This document shows positions 1 through 9,796 of a stretch of 64,000 nt of DNA, one piece after another. The DNA is taken from assembly GCA_963576725.1 (NCBI GenBank), contig OY755243.1, positions 36,183,846 to 36,247,845 on the forward strand, read 5' to 3'. Positions within the stretch are counted from its first letter, which is position 1. The number at the start of each line of letters is the position of its first letter. Both the position numbers and the translations under genes were made by a program. The notes beneath the pieces are model-generated. The model saw nothing but the letters and a program-made list of their open reading frames with translations, was not told the origin of the DNA and made no database searches. Origin of the DNA: Azorinus chamasolen. Taxonomy: Eukaryota > Mollusca > Bivalvia > Cardiida > Solecurtidae.

Positions 1-1690
1 ATAAACGTCATGCTGCAAAGTTTGGATTTTAAACCATGTTGGCGATATATTTAGACATTTGAAGAAAAAGGTACCATATATGGCAATTTTTCTCGTATTT
101 TAGGGCAAGGTCTGAAATGAATTACATGATGCTAAGACAACTTCAGTTATAAATGGCTTTAAAATCTGCTGCAACTGTCCATTTTATACCCTAAGTATTA
201 ACATACTAATTGAATTCATCAAATCATTCAAACTGAAAGTAAAAGAAAGTGATAAACTTTTCTACTTTGCTTTCTCTAAATGATTTTCATGAAAAGATTA
301 TTATTATGTGTACATGACAAGAGGTGAAATCCTTAGCGCCATATATTACAGTGTCTAGGCTTTGCCAACAATCCTCCAAAGCAAGAAAATAAGGAGAGCC
401 ATATGAGAACATGTTTTAGTCCATTTCAGATTAGTTTATTCAGTAGGCTGGTGTTGATACCGGCTTTTCTCGTACAATAAAAGAGTCAGTTAATCATTGA
501 TGAGATAACAATTCCATCCTGAAAGACTTCCCCCAGATTTGGCTTGAACTTAAATTCTTAATAGCTTCAAAATAAACAGATAATGAATAGTAAATCTATT
601 AAACGGGATTTAGTTTCTAGCGTGCAGACTTCTCTGTCTGTGAGAGAGTGTCTTGCATTTTGGTCTGGCATTTTTTTTACTTTTTGTGCATTGTTTGCCA
701 GGCATTCACTGGTTTGCATTGTTGCATTAATCTAGAAGACAATTTACATATTTAATAATCATTCATTCCTTTGAGTGCACATTTCTATATAAATATGTAT
801 GATTAGTAACAAGCAGGCTTGAAAAGCTAGTAGAATGACCTCCCTTGTTTTATTATGAGTGTACTCCCTTTGCATGATGCAGAGTTAGGCAGACTAATAG
901 TTAGGTAGAATCTAGATTATCTTCCTGTTTCATTTGAGTCGCCTCCCTTAGACCATGGAAAGCCCCAAAATATTTTGAAAATGATTATCCTTTTCTAGTT
1001 CAAGCTTTTGCAAACAAAGTAGACAAAGATTTAATGTAGAAACCATCTTACAGGGCTACTCTAGCTGTTTACTTGAATATTTCTAAAGATCTTATTCTAT
1101 AATATCTGTGAGCAAATTATTCACTTTATATATATATATACATCAATATTCTTAATGGGTAGTGTGCCTTGGATAAAGGGTTAATAATAACTCACTCACA
1201 CTTTTAATCTCACAATATATTTATGACTTTCCGTAACCTTTGTTTAGTGTGCAGCAAGTGTGCTAATGAATTGCATGCCAGGTGATTTATTTATTTAAAA
1301 AAAAATTGTGGTCTTCACTTCCGTATATTTTTCATCAATATATTTTTTAATTTTACGGATATACTTACTTTTTATTATTGATTAAGATGACTCAATTTAT
1401 CACTGGCCTTACACACACTCTTTTTTATATAGAATTATTTCAATTGTATAAATATACAGTACTTCATCATGCAAGGGTACATGTATTTTTCATTGATTTC
1501 CCAACAACGTTTGAGATGGTCCCCCGACAAGACAAATTTGTGCATAATCATACCGGACCAGCCATTATCTTTACCCAGCTATTTTTCCCAAATAATTTAT
1601 GGTTTGATGAAGTGATCTTTTTTGCATCATTTCATGCTAAACATCATAGTATGCCATGTTACAGATGGGGAAACAGTTACTGTAAGTTGA
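1..1690. other. Unannotated AT-rich stretch
   Basis: No gene, RNA or complete mobile element is recognised. There is a short (TA)n run near 1128-1140 and a MITE-like end motif (ataaagggttaa) near 1174-1185. A 117-codon open frame at 1378-1731 resembles no family I know and runs into the MITE that starts at 1691, so I treat it as chance. Confidence 0.5.
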
Positions 1691-2125
1691 TTAACCCTTT
1701 ACCTAATGAATATTCATATAAGAAAAAATGACATCATGAATATTTATTGGCTTAATTTTAAGCCTTTACTCCATAAATATGCCTTTAGTTTATACGCCTT
1801 TGTGAACAGAGTAGACCCAGTAGACTGTAAGAGCTGTCTGATCATGGTCTGCTCTGTTTGCTTATGATATAAAATAGGATATATGATTCTTCAGTTTCTG
1901 TCATGGCCAAAACTGCTTGTGTCAATATGCTATTATAACAAATTAATCCAATTAATATTCATATCATCACTAGTTTATTTCTCATATGAATGTTCATGGA
2001 GGAAAGGGTTAATAATGGCATATGAAAACAGAATTTTGGCCATGGCAGAAACTATCAAATTTTTCTGTTCTATATAATTAAATTATGAAAGCAAATAGAG
2101 CAGACCCTGATCAGACGGTTTCTAT
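1691..2125. mobile_element. Family A TTAA MITE, interrupted and 3'-truncated
   Basis: The left end TTAACCCTTTACC is followed by the usual family A inner sequence (tgacatcatgaatatt). After the insertion at 1758-2012 the element resumes with atggcatatgaaaaca, ggccatggcagaaac and the core half gcagaccctgatcagacgg. The second half of the palindromic core and the right end are missing. Confidence 0.7.
1758..2012. mobile_element. Family A MITE nested in another family A MITE
   Basis: TTAA is present at both edges (1758-1761 and 2009-2012). Inside them are the ends GCCTTTACTCCATAAATATG and catggaggaaagggttaa, and a core with aacagagtagaccca and tctgctctgtttgc. Removing the segment restores continuous family A sequence on either side. 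It codes for nothing. The piggyBac-like assignment rests on TTAA plus CCC-type ends. Confidence 0.8.
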
Positions 2126-2325
2126 GGAAACAGTTTTAGTTTTTTCTTCACCAACTGGCAGGATAAAGTCAGAGAAATTATTTATTTTACATACAGCTGG
2201 AATTATCAAGTGACTCAATCTTAACCATTATTCTGCTTCACAAAGTGTTATAGGCAGAAAGAATAGTCTACGCTAATATTCATTGTAGCAGTTTATTCAA
2301 TTTTATGCTCTCCACAAGATGGGAC

Positions 2326-2513
2326 CAAGGCTCAAGCTGGAGCTCTCCATCAAGGAGATGTTTAATGGGATTCAGAGTGAAGTTTTGGTCCTGATTTTGT
2401 TACCTCCCATTATGTTCTGTCTATTTAAACTTCTCCCTCAGCTCAAAAATGGGGAGAAGTCAGCAGGGTTAGGGAGACTATTTCTTCCAAATCACCTTCT
2501 AGCTTGAGCCCTG
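2326..2513. mobile_element. Short element with imperfect inverted ends (hAT-like?)
   Basis: The left end CAAGGCTCAAGCTGGAG is matched by the reverse complement of the right end, CAGGGCTCAAGCTAGAAGG. No convincing target-site duplication is visible. The 62-codon open frame across it is not credible as a gene. Confidence 0.45.
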
Positions 2514-3372
2514 CCCATAATTATACCTCTTTTTGATGGTCGCTTGAGACATGTTCTACTGTAATTTCTCAGTGTGTATATCATTTGATCTTTATGATAC
2601 AGCAGATGGTGTCACAAACTTTTATGTCAGTCAACATCTAAAGTCTTGGTCATTGCCTACAGATGTATTAATCCCTTTAAGGCTAGAAACCAGTGTACTG
2701 GCATTTGCAAACAGTATAGAACCAGATCCCTGCTCCTCTCAGAGCCCTCTGATCAGAGTTTACACTCTCATTCAATTCCTAGCAAATGATACCCTTTTAT
2801 ACAGAATGGACTCTTATTGTTGAATGACGATGGACCATTCCAGTTCCACTTGAAAATTCAGCATTGATAGGATAAAATACACCACTTTATTGTGTATTGA
2901 ACATTTCTTTGTCTACCTATAATACTTGCCATAAGCAAAATGAGTTCATATAGCCCAGTATGTGTGTACAGAGAAACAAAGAACAAATACAAAACAAACA
3001 TACTAAGCCCAAACAAAGAGCTACAAAGAGTTTGTGGTTTAATGTAACAGCAGACAGCTCATTGAATAATTATGTCTACACTGGGATGTTATTGTCTGGC
3101 GATCAGTCTTAGCTGTGAATAGGTCAGGGTGCTAGAATGGTCAGGGTTACAGTATAAATGCACAATTTACAGGTACATGTTACCATTACTTGATTGTTAT
3201 GAGACAACTGTAGCAAAATACAGACCTTGTAAGGTAAATCAAAATGAAAACCCATAACTATATCAATTTGTGGAAGCGAGACATTTATTTTTTACATTTG
3301 ACTGATAGGATGGTCTGCACAGTTTGCCATGATAGATTACAAAATAAACCCATGCTTCTATAAATGAGTGAT
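2514..3372. other. Unannotated; one degenerate MITE core
   Basis: Around 2700-2765 a degenerate core is visible (gcaaacagtatagaaccaga, then tctgatcagagtttac), like the GATCAGA cores of the TTAA families. It is followed by gaaaattcagcattg near 2850, as also found near 19880. Otherwise I see nothing. Confidence 0.4.
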
Positions 3373-3770
3373 CAGAGGCCCAGACAAGTTATGTAAATTA
3401 AAATATTTTCATGAATAGTTCCTTTATTTCTCTATCAAACCGTTTGTTGCAATCACTCTTTAGAATTGTCTCAAACATAGGGTTTGGTAGCGAAATGACA
3501 ATTTTAGTATTGTCTCAAACATAGGGTTGGGTAGCGAAATGACAATTTTAGTATTGTCTCAAACATAGGATTGGGTAGCGATTGGGTAGCGAAATGACAA
3601 TTTTAGAATTGTCTCAAACATAGGGTTGGGTAGCGAAATGACAATTTTAGAATTGTCTTAAACATAGGGTTGGGTAGCGAAATGACAATTTTAGAATTGT
3701 CTCAAACATAGGGTTTGGTAGCGAAATGACGATTTTAGTATTTAAATGCACACCTTTATCAGTTGCTTTG
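3373..3770. mobile_element. Family E hairpin element with internal tandem expansion
   Basis: The left end CAGAGGCCCAGACAAG and right end cctttatcagttgctttg match the ends of other E copies (18862-19045, 20523-20744). Where those carry an inverted arm with agggtttggtggagaaat, this copy carries an array of a 44-bp unit (3461-3740). Confidence 0.65.
3461..3740. repeat. 44-bp tandem repeat, about six copies
   Basis: Units start at 3461, 3505, 3549, 3604, 3648 and 3692, with a partial seventh at 3736. Each contains attgtctcaaacataggg and tagcgaaatgacaatttta. The third unit is 55 bp because an 11-bp segment (gattgggtagc) is duplicated inside it. The unit comes from one arm of the family E hairpin. 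Confidence 0.9.
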
Positions 3771-3845
3771 ATTGATAAACACATCAAACGTAATCTGTGG
3801 TCAGGTGGAGTCTTCTGTATTTTTTCATGATGCTTGATTTATATA

Positions 3846-4888
3846 CACTGGAGATCCGTTATAACGCGGACCGTTTTACCGCGGTATCCGATATAACGCG
3901 GGTAGTCTGTGTCGCCGAATTTTTTTTTGTAAATACCTCATTTATAGTAATATGATTGAATATCGCAATGAAACTTAAAATAAACTTAGGTAAACTTATC
4001 CGCCCGCAGCAGGCTAAAGGATGAAAACAAACACCGGTCCCTACATAAACAATTGAAGACAATCTTACGTGTGAAAAACTGACAACTGTCAACTCGTATA
4101 TATGCCGCCATGAATGTAATACACACAGCTGATTACCGGTTCGTACTATGCGCATGGCGGGAACCAGTAAAATCTTAACTGCATAACTTTCATTACAAAG
4201 TAATTGTGTGTATAATTGAGATACGCATGTACTGAATTTTTTCACTGTCAAAGCCACAAAAGTTCGCACTTTAATTATGAAAAACAAACATCATTAGAAG
4301 TATAAACCCCTAACTCTCAGTGCGGGGTTGGAGGTTATATGCTAATACAGAAAAGGGTGTGTGCCCTTTGACCAATCAAATGAAATTTAAAACCCCAACA
4401 AATCACACGCGTCATCACATGTGACCTTTCATTTTCTGAAAACAGTGACAGCCATGTTTATTGTTTTACACAGCAGGTTTAATCGGATTAGGGGTTTGAC
4501 AGGCCCAGAGGCAATTACATCCTTTCAACAGGCTTGTATTATGAAATGTACTTGGTTGTTTGAAAACATACGCGATTTTATTTGTAATTTTGTATAACCC
4601 TTTCCCTCATACAAACGTGTTTTCACGCATTTGCAAACAGAGTAGACCCAGATCAGACGGCTCCTATCAGGGTCCACTCTGTTTGCTAACAGAATTTGAA
4701 AGAGCTATGTGAGTGGGTGGGGAAACAAAGTAAACAAGTCAGTTTCGTTCGAAATTAGTTTATTTTAGGAAGATGGGGAATTATGTAAGTACCCAGATAA
4801 AAAAAAACCTCGTTACAACGCGGTTCCGTATATAACGCGGGTTGAATTTTATGTCCCCCCATACCCGCGTTGTAACGGGTCTCCAGTG
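3846..4888. mobile_element. Tigger/pogo-like non-autonomous transposon, about 1.04 kb
   Basis: Ends are CACTGGAGATCCGTTATAAC at left and, reverse-complemented at right, CACTGGAGACCCGTTACAAC. TA lies immediately outside both (3844-3845, 4889-4890). The subterminal motif GTTATAACGCGG recurs near both ends. The 142-codon reverse open frame at 3859-4287 shows no transposase motif, so the element seems non-autonomous. Confidence 0.75.
4594..4700. mobile_element. Family C MITE fragment inside the 3846-4888 element
   Basis: It has the left part of family C (ccctttccctcatacaaacg, then the core gcaaacagagtagacccaga) and ends after ccactctgtttgct. The right half is missing, and the outer TTAA has decayed to TATA. 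Confidence 0.65.
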
Positions 4889-5805
4889 TATATAGACAAT
4901 TGGATGTTTGTGCAGTGTGAAGCATTTTGTGTTTGTTCATTATACAAGCCTTCAAGGCAATTGAATTTGAGATTGATAACAACTTTTTGTTTGAGGATAA
5001 TTTTTTTTCTAATGTGAAAGCAATTTCAATGCAACAATGAGAACAGTTCATGGAATTTTGAATTTCCACTTGCGCAACAGAATTCTGCAGTGTCCAAAGA
5101 GGACCAAGAAATGACCCTGGATTATGGCCACTGCAGAATAAAGCTTCTCCAACAGTTTCTGATTAATAAGTTAACAACACATCAACCTTTTTACTTAGCT
5201 TTGAGGTCTGTAGTCTAGATCAAAATCAGACTTCGAGGTTCAAGGCCAAAGGTCAAGTTTGTAGAGGAGGGGGGTGGGGGATAGGGGGCATACATCTCTT
5301 ATGAACATACAATTTTATGCAAAATCATATATTACGCCCCAATTTCCAGTTATACCACTTGATACTAAGATTGGTCCTACTGCTTAACTGTTTTTGAAAA
5401 TTGCATTAGTTGACCTGTCCTGCTTGTCGGGCTAGTGGTTTTGAAAACTACTAGCCCTGACCAAAGTTTCTTGTGCCCTGACCTGGTGATTACCAAATTT
5501 AGTCTTTAAAAACTCGTGAGATGTTGAACCTGAATGTGGTCTGCTACAGGCACGCTTGTGTGCCCACCCAGGGACAGGGCACCTTTTAAATTCAGCATAC
5601 TGAGTAAATTTCACTTGGCTCTGTTGTATATAGTCAAACTGGCTTTAAGCGGCCAGTCTAAGAAAGTGGCCGCTTACAGCAGGTGACGACCTAAAGCAGG
5701 TGTGGTGCATTAGTGTGTCCATTCACGTACATATGATATGTATACATGTGAATCACGTAGAGACGGGGAAAACAAGCATAGTATTTCATATGAGAACATG
5801 CATTC
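4889..5805. other. Unannotated; isolated D-like end at 5632-5700
   Basis: A short stretch (agtcaaactggctttaagcg, then gtggccgcttacagcagg) resembles one end of a family D/Tigger-type element, but no partner end is seen. Near 5425-5460 ctagtggttttgaaaactac forms a small palindrome. A G-rich run lies at 5265-5287. No gene is recognised. Confidence 0.4.
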
Positions 5806-6003
5806 CAGGGGTTTTTCACCTTCTATAACAGAGGCCTGTAAAAGGCCCCTTCCCAATTGAAAATTTCTTTAAAATCATGCAGTTTTCCCAAAAATCCAAA
5901 CTTACACCAGCTTTTTTGTTTCCCAAATCAGTAATTTTAGCGATAATTCTTCCCAAAATCAGCAGGCTAAGGCCCCTTCCCAATTAAGAGAGAAAAAGCC
6001 CTG
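5806..6003. mobile_element. CAGG-ended MITE with 5-bp target duplication
   Basis: The ends CAGGGGTTTTTC and, reverse-complemented, CAGGGCTTTTTC are flanked by CATTC on both sides (5801-5805 and 6004-6008). Inside, ggccccttcccaatt occurs twice. A 5-bp duplication with CAG-type ends is known for some hAT subgroups, so the superfamily call is inference. Confidence 0.7.
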
Positions 6004-6592
6004 CATTCCAGGGCTCAACATTAACCTACGCCCGACAGACATTCACTGGTTGAATGTCGGTCCAGTCTTGCAAAACTTCCAAGCATGTAGCCCAACTTGT
6101 CATGTAAATCCTGGTCCGGTCGCGATACCGATCGAAAGAGAAAGCAGAAGAAAAAAAAATACAAATGGGTCACGTCGGGTTCATCTATAATAGTCCTTAT
6201 ACATAGTATGCATGCAGACTGCTCTTCGCGATATTTTCCCCGCATACCAGTCTTGGAATTTCATATCAATTTTTGCTATCAAACAGGGAATACCTTTGAG
6301 GAAGTTGTCGCAAAAATGACGTTTGTTCAATGTATTAATTTGCATGTAGTGTTCAATTGCAACATTTTGAAAACAATACCGTAAATGAGTTAATACGCAA
6401 AATGCTCAGCTGGCATTGAATTTTTATCCAGTCACCAGGCTTCTCTAGTGACATAATAAAGGGGGTGCAAATAAACTTAGGTTTATTAGGTTACTTCAGG
6501 TAGTAGAAGGTTTATTAGGTTAGTAGATAGGTGGAATGATTCTATAACCATGGAACTATTTTAATTTTCGGTAAATATGCATCAGGCCTCAA
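6004..6592. other. Unannotated; orphan CAGGGCTC end at 6009
   Basis: CAGGGCTCAACATTAACC starts at 6009, directly after the CATTC duplication of the preceding element, and looks like another CAGG-type terminus (compare 9797). I find no matching right end. Overlapping open frames at 6021-6245 and 6097-6384 on opposite strands resemble nothing known. Confidence 0.4.
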
Positions 6593-7760
6593 AAAATTCT
6601 TTGGAAGCCACTCGTCCTGTAGGATGAGTGACTTGGAATTCTTACTCGTCCTCCTAAAAAGTTACTCGTCCTACATATCTTAGGCAAATACTTGAAAATA
6701 ACTTTGATCTGATTGAGTTTGTTAGTTATATATGTTTTGTTTACACTGTAGATTGATATTTGTTTGAAAATATACATTAATTACTGGAATAAAATATTTA
6801 TTAAATTATGAGTGTTTATAACATGAATAATACTCTAATATTATAGCATGGGAAGTTTGAGCAACTCAAAATTTGAAATCAGGTGTAAACTCATTTGTAC
6901 TCGAGCATGAAGAAAACCATCACTCATATTGAACGCCGTGGTCACGTTTTTCAACAAAGATGTAGTCCTATCAATGTGCCGCTCTCGGCCCGACATGCTA
7001 TTTTTCGTACTGTTTGTCGAAGTAAACCGAAAGTAAAAGTTAGAACCGTTCAACGATATCACAATATGGGTACACATATGTGGACTGGCATAGATGGGGA
7101 TTTATACCTTGTTTGCTGGTCTTTTCTTTTTTTGATTTTCTCTATTTCCCTCCTCTCGTCATCTCCGCCACCACCAAAAAACTTTGTGATATGTTGTTGA
7201 CTAGAGCCTGAGGCCATTCTGTATTTTATTTTGACATCGGCGCGCGAAACCAAACGGTGTTGATATAAACATTTACCCACCTTACCAGACTGGTTTAGGA
7301 GTGATTGTAACAGTGACTATCGTGACGCTGTATTTTGACTCGCTAACACACCGAACTAATTTCCGTTTATAATAGATCAAAACTATTTCTATTTTTCTTT
7401 CTCTTATTGTGTTTTCATCACGTAAAGCCTTATACTCCATTTAATGATAAAATCAGTTCGCTTCCGTAACAAAAATAATCGGCTGTTAAATTAAAGAAAA
7501 CCGAGTCCCAGTCAATTCTCTCACTAAGCAACGAGCACCTGCTATAGGAAATCAAGCGTTTATCGGACCGCGAGGTTTGAATGTCGATTGTACATGAATC
7601 AACTGTTTGAAACGTGAGTTGGCCTGGATCTACAAATACATTATCATTTCTCCCCCAAAAAGCTACTCGTCCTGTCAGATGCGTACTTTCAAATTTCTAC
7701 TCGTCCTACACCACTTCCCACTCGTAATTACGAGCGGACGAGTGATATTTTCGAGGCCTG
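6593..7760. mobile_element. CAGG-ended element, 1.17 kb, 5-bp target duplication
   Basis: Ends are CAGGCCTCAAAAAAT and, reverse-complemented, CAGGCCTCGAAAATAT. TGCAT precedes the left end and follows the right end. Subterminal copies of actcgtcct occur in both ends (near 6610, 6642, 6664, 7665, 7699). The interior has no recognisable transposase, so it is probably non-autonomous. Similar actcgtcc/acttgtcc motifs appear at 9797-12281. Confidence 0.75.
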
Positions 7761-7842
7761 TGCATGAACATGTTGACGGAATAGATCTAACAGAAAATTC
7801 ACCAATATAATTATTCAAAGAAGAAAAAATAAAAAAAATAAA

Positions 7843-7940
7843 TGGCTACAGCTGGATTCGAACCCGCGCCTGATTCTACAAAAGCCAAATCCAATCTCTC
7901 CAGAGTCGTCGTGCTTAACGATTACGCCACTGAGGCCACA
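7843..7940 (-). ncRNA. tRNA-like pol III sequence (SINE head or tRNA relic)
   Basis: On the reverse strand ggcgcgggttcgaatccagc is a perfect B-box/T-arm, and about 60 bases upstream gtggcgtaatcgttaagc is an A-box/D-arm. The first and last bases can form a partial acceptor stem (tggc with gcca). The anticodon arm does not pair well and the middle is longer than in a normal tRNA, so a working tRNA is unlikely. A tRNA-derived SINE head or pseudo-tRNA fits better. No poly-A or oligo-T tail clearly defines its end. Confidence 0.5.
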
Positions 7941-8472
7941 TACAAAGTGACATTGATTTATCAGTTTAAGTAATTTAATTCACCACTGGATAAAAATCAA
8001 GTCAGGGAGCAAAGATTTACAGATAAATAGTAAATGTTTTCTTTTCACTCTCATAATAAGTTGATTGATAAGCTCTTACATGGGCGGTGATTGTCATAGA
8101 CCTAAATATAGGCTGTTCAGTCCCATCGATTTTATGAGTGACTTTAGCCCTATCTAAAAATAGAAACCGAGACGACGGAACTCGAATTTGACCAGAGAGC
8201 CTCCGGGAGAATATTATCATGTCTGTTTGAATTAACATCTCGACTCTCGATTCAAATGATCTTATTTTTCAAATTCAACCACGTTTTCCCCTCTTGTAAT
8301 GTAAGTATCGAAACTATTTTTCTCTGCGGTAGCTCATTATTTACGTCCCTAGAATGGAAATGAAAAGGGAGGTCCGTTGATCGAAAAACCGCATTTTCAA
8401 TGCAAATTATTTCAATATTCGTATGTTTTATGAGTCTATGAAAAAAGATATAACTAAATTGACTGGATAAAT
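7941..8472. other. Unannotated
   Basis: Nothing recognised on either strand. The 73-codon reverse open frame at 8017-8238 has no family resemblance. Confidence 0.4.
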
Positions 8473-8612
8473 AGAATAATAGGTTAGTGCCGTAGATGGG
8501 ACGCCTTTATCCGACTTGGAGAGAAAACAGTCAAGGCTCGGCAAGCCTCGCCTCAACGTTTTCTCCCCTCGTAGGATAAAGCGTCCCATCTACGGCACTA
8601 ACCTATTATTCT
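8473..8612. repeat. Long hairpin, 140 bp
   Basis: The left arm starts agaataataggttagtgcc and includes gtagatgggacgc and tttatcc. The right arm is its near-exact reverse complement (ggataaagcgtcccatctac, then ggcactaacctattattct). The arms are about 45 bases around a GC-richer loop. This is the structure expected of a fold-back MITE. No target duplication is clear. Confidence 0.8.
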
Positions 8613-8729
8613 CTATATCTCCCAAATGAAAAAAACATGTGCCTAAAAATTACAACATTATACTCTTTTACATCTGATTACAATAACAACGTATGAAAGT
8701 TTTATCGTAAGTAAAATTGGACTGTTGAA

Positions 8730-8838
8730 TCTCTTTGTCGCTCCTAAGGAGCGAATGCTCTAGTCTATTTATCATAATTGGTTTCAAAAGTGACTTTTAC
8801 AGATGGGTAGAAGGCGTATTTATGGAGGAAAGGGTTAA
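8730..8838. mobile_element. Family B MITE, right half only
   Basis: It begins within the central palindrome (gctcctaaggagcgaatgct) and continues through ctatttatcataattggtttc to the right end atggaggaaagggttaa. It abuts the complete B copy at 8835, sharing the TTAA. Confidence 0.7.
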
Positions 8839-9063
8839 CCCATTCCTTCATAGGCTATTTTTAGACCCAGCCTGTTTGAATGAATCTACCCAAAAGGAGC
8901 ATTTAGTAGAGAAAAGTAAAATTTTAGAATTTTGTAATTTGAAACCATTGTGATAAATAGAGGATTTGTTCCTATAGAAGCAAATGCTCTATTTATCACA
9001 ATGGTTTCAAAAATAGGTTATTACAGAGGCGTAGAATGGCGTATTTATGGAGGAAAGGGTTAA
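8835..9063. mobile_element. Family B TTAA MITE, complete
   Basis: TTAACCCATTCCTTCATAGG opens the element, followed by agacccagcctgtttgaatg, aaaccattgtgataaatag and a central inverted repeat, and atttatggaggaaagggttaa closes it. The palindrome core has mutated to ttgttcctatagaagcaaat. Confidence 0.8.
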
Positions 9064-9264
9064 CTCCAGCTGCCATTTGATCATTGTTACAATGATTTTG
9101 GATGAAGATGAGATGCGGAGTAATGTTAGGATCTCAACTGTTTGACATTGTGATTATGGATGAAAAGGGAAGCAGACATGTTTTATTGATGGCAATTCTT
9201 GGCAGTGAAAACGGTAACTGCACACCTATGATTCATGACAAATTCATGCTAACATAATTAAATG

Positions 9265-9340
9265 CAAACAGTTTGGATCCAATTGAGAAGGCAAGCAGAC
9301 ACTAAGTAATTTGGCAGCTCATCAGGATCCAAACTGTTTG
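9265..9340. repeat. Family I palindrome (caaacagtttggatcc)
   Basis: The arms caaacagtttggatccaatt and caggatccaaactgtttg are inverted around about 40 bases. Equivalent structures occur at 34848, 34988, 46873, 49916 and 54601. Confidence 0.7.
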
Positions 9341-9796
9341 ATACACTGATCATTTGAAGGAAAAAATTAATTTCAGGAGACGACAATTTTGTCTGAAAGC
9401 ATTAATAAGTAGGAGAGTTGTCATCAATTCATTAATGTACCGTATGGTAGTATATTAAAGTTAAGTGAGTCAAGACTAGTATTGATCCCAATTGTAATTT
9501 CTCTGCATGTGTTTCACACAGTGGTGACTTTGATTATCGTTACATCTGTCGCAGTTCAAGTCGCACATTATTCATGCTCAAGTGGTTCTGTTCAAAGCTT
9601 CAAATTATGCAGAACTTTTACTTTTTTCATGAATGACTTTTTTCCTTTTCTCCAAAGAACAAAAACAATAATGAAAGTGAGTGCAGACAGAAATAATCGT
9701 AAATTTCTCTTAATATCTTCAAGAACTGCTCATAATCCTTTTGCACATGAACACCAGGTTGTTTTGTGGAAGCGCAAAACATTTTATCACCTAAAC
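9341..9796. other. Unannotated
   Basis: No element or gene is recognised. The 145-codon open frame at 9482-9919 crosses the start of the next element and has no known domain. Confidence 0.4.

Noticed and set aside
1378..1731. 117-codon open frame
   Set aside because: No family resemblance, AT-rich, and its end lies in the family A MITE.
7843..7940. Functional tRNA gene
   Set aside because: The T-arm and D-arm are good, but the anticodon arm does not pair and the spacing is too long for a normal tRNA.
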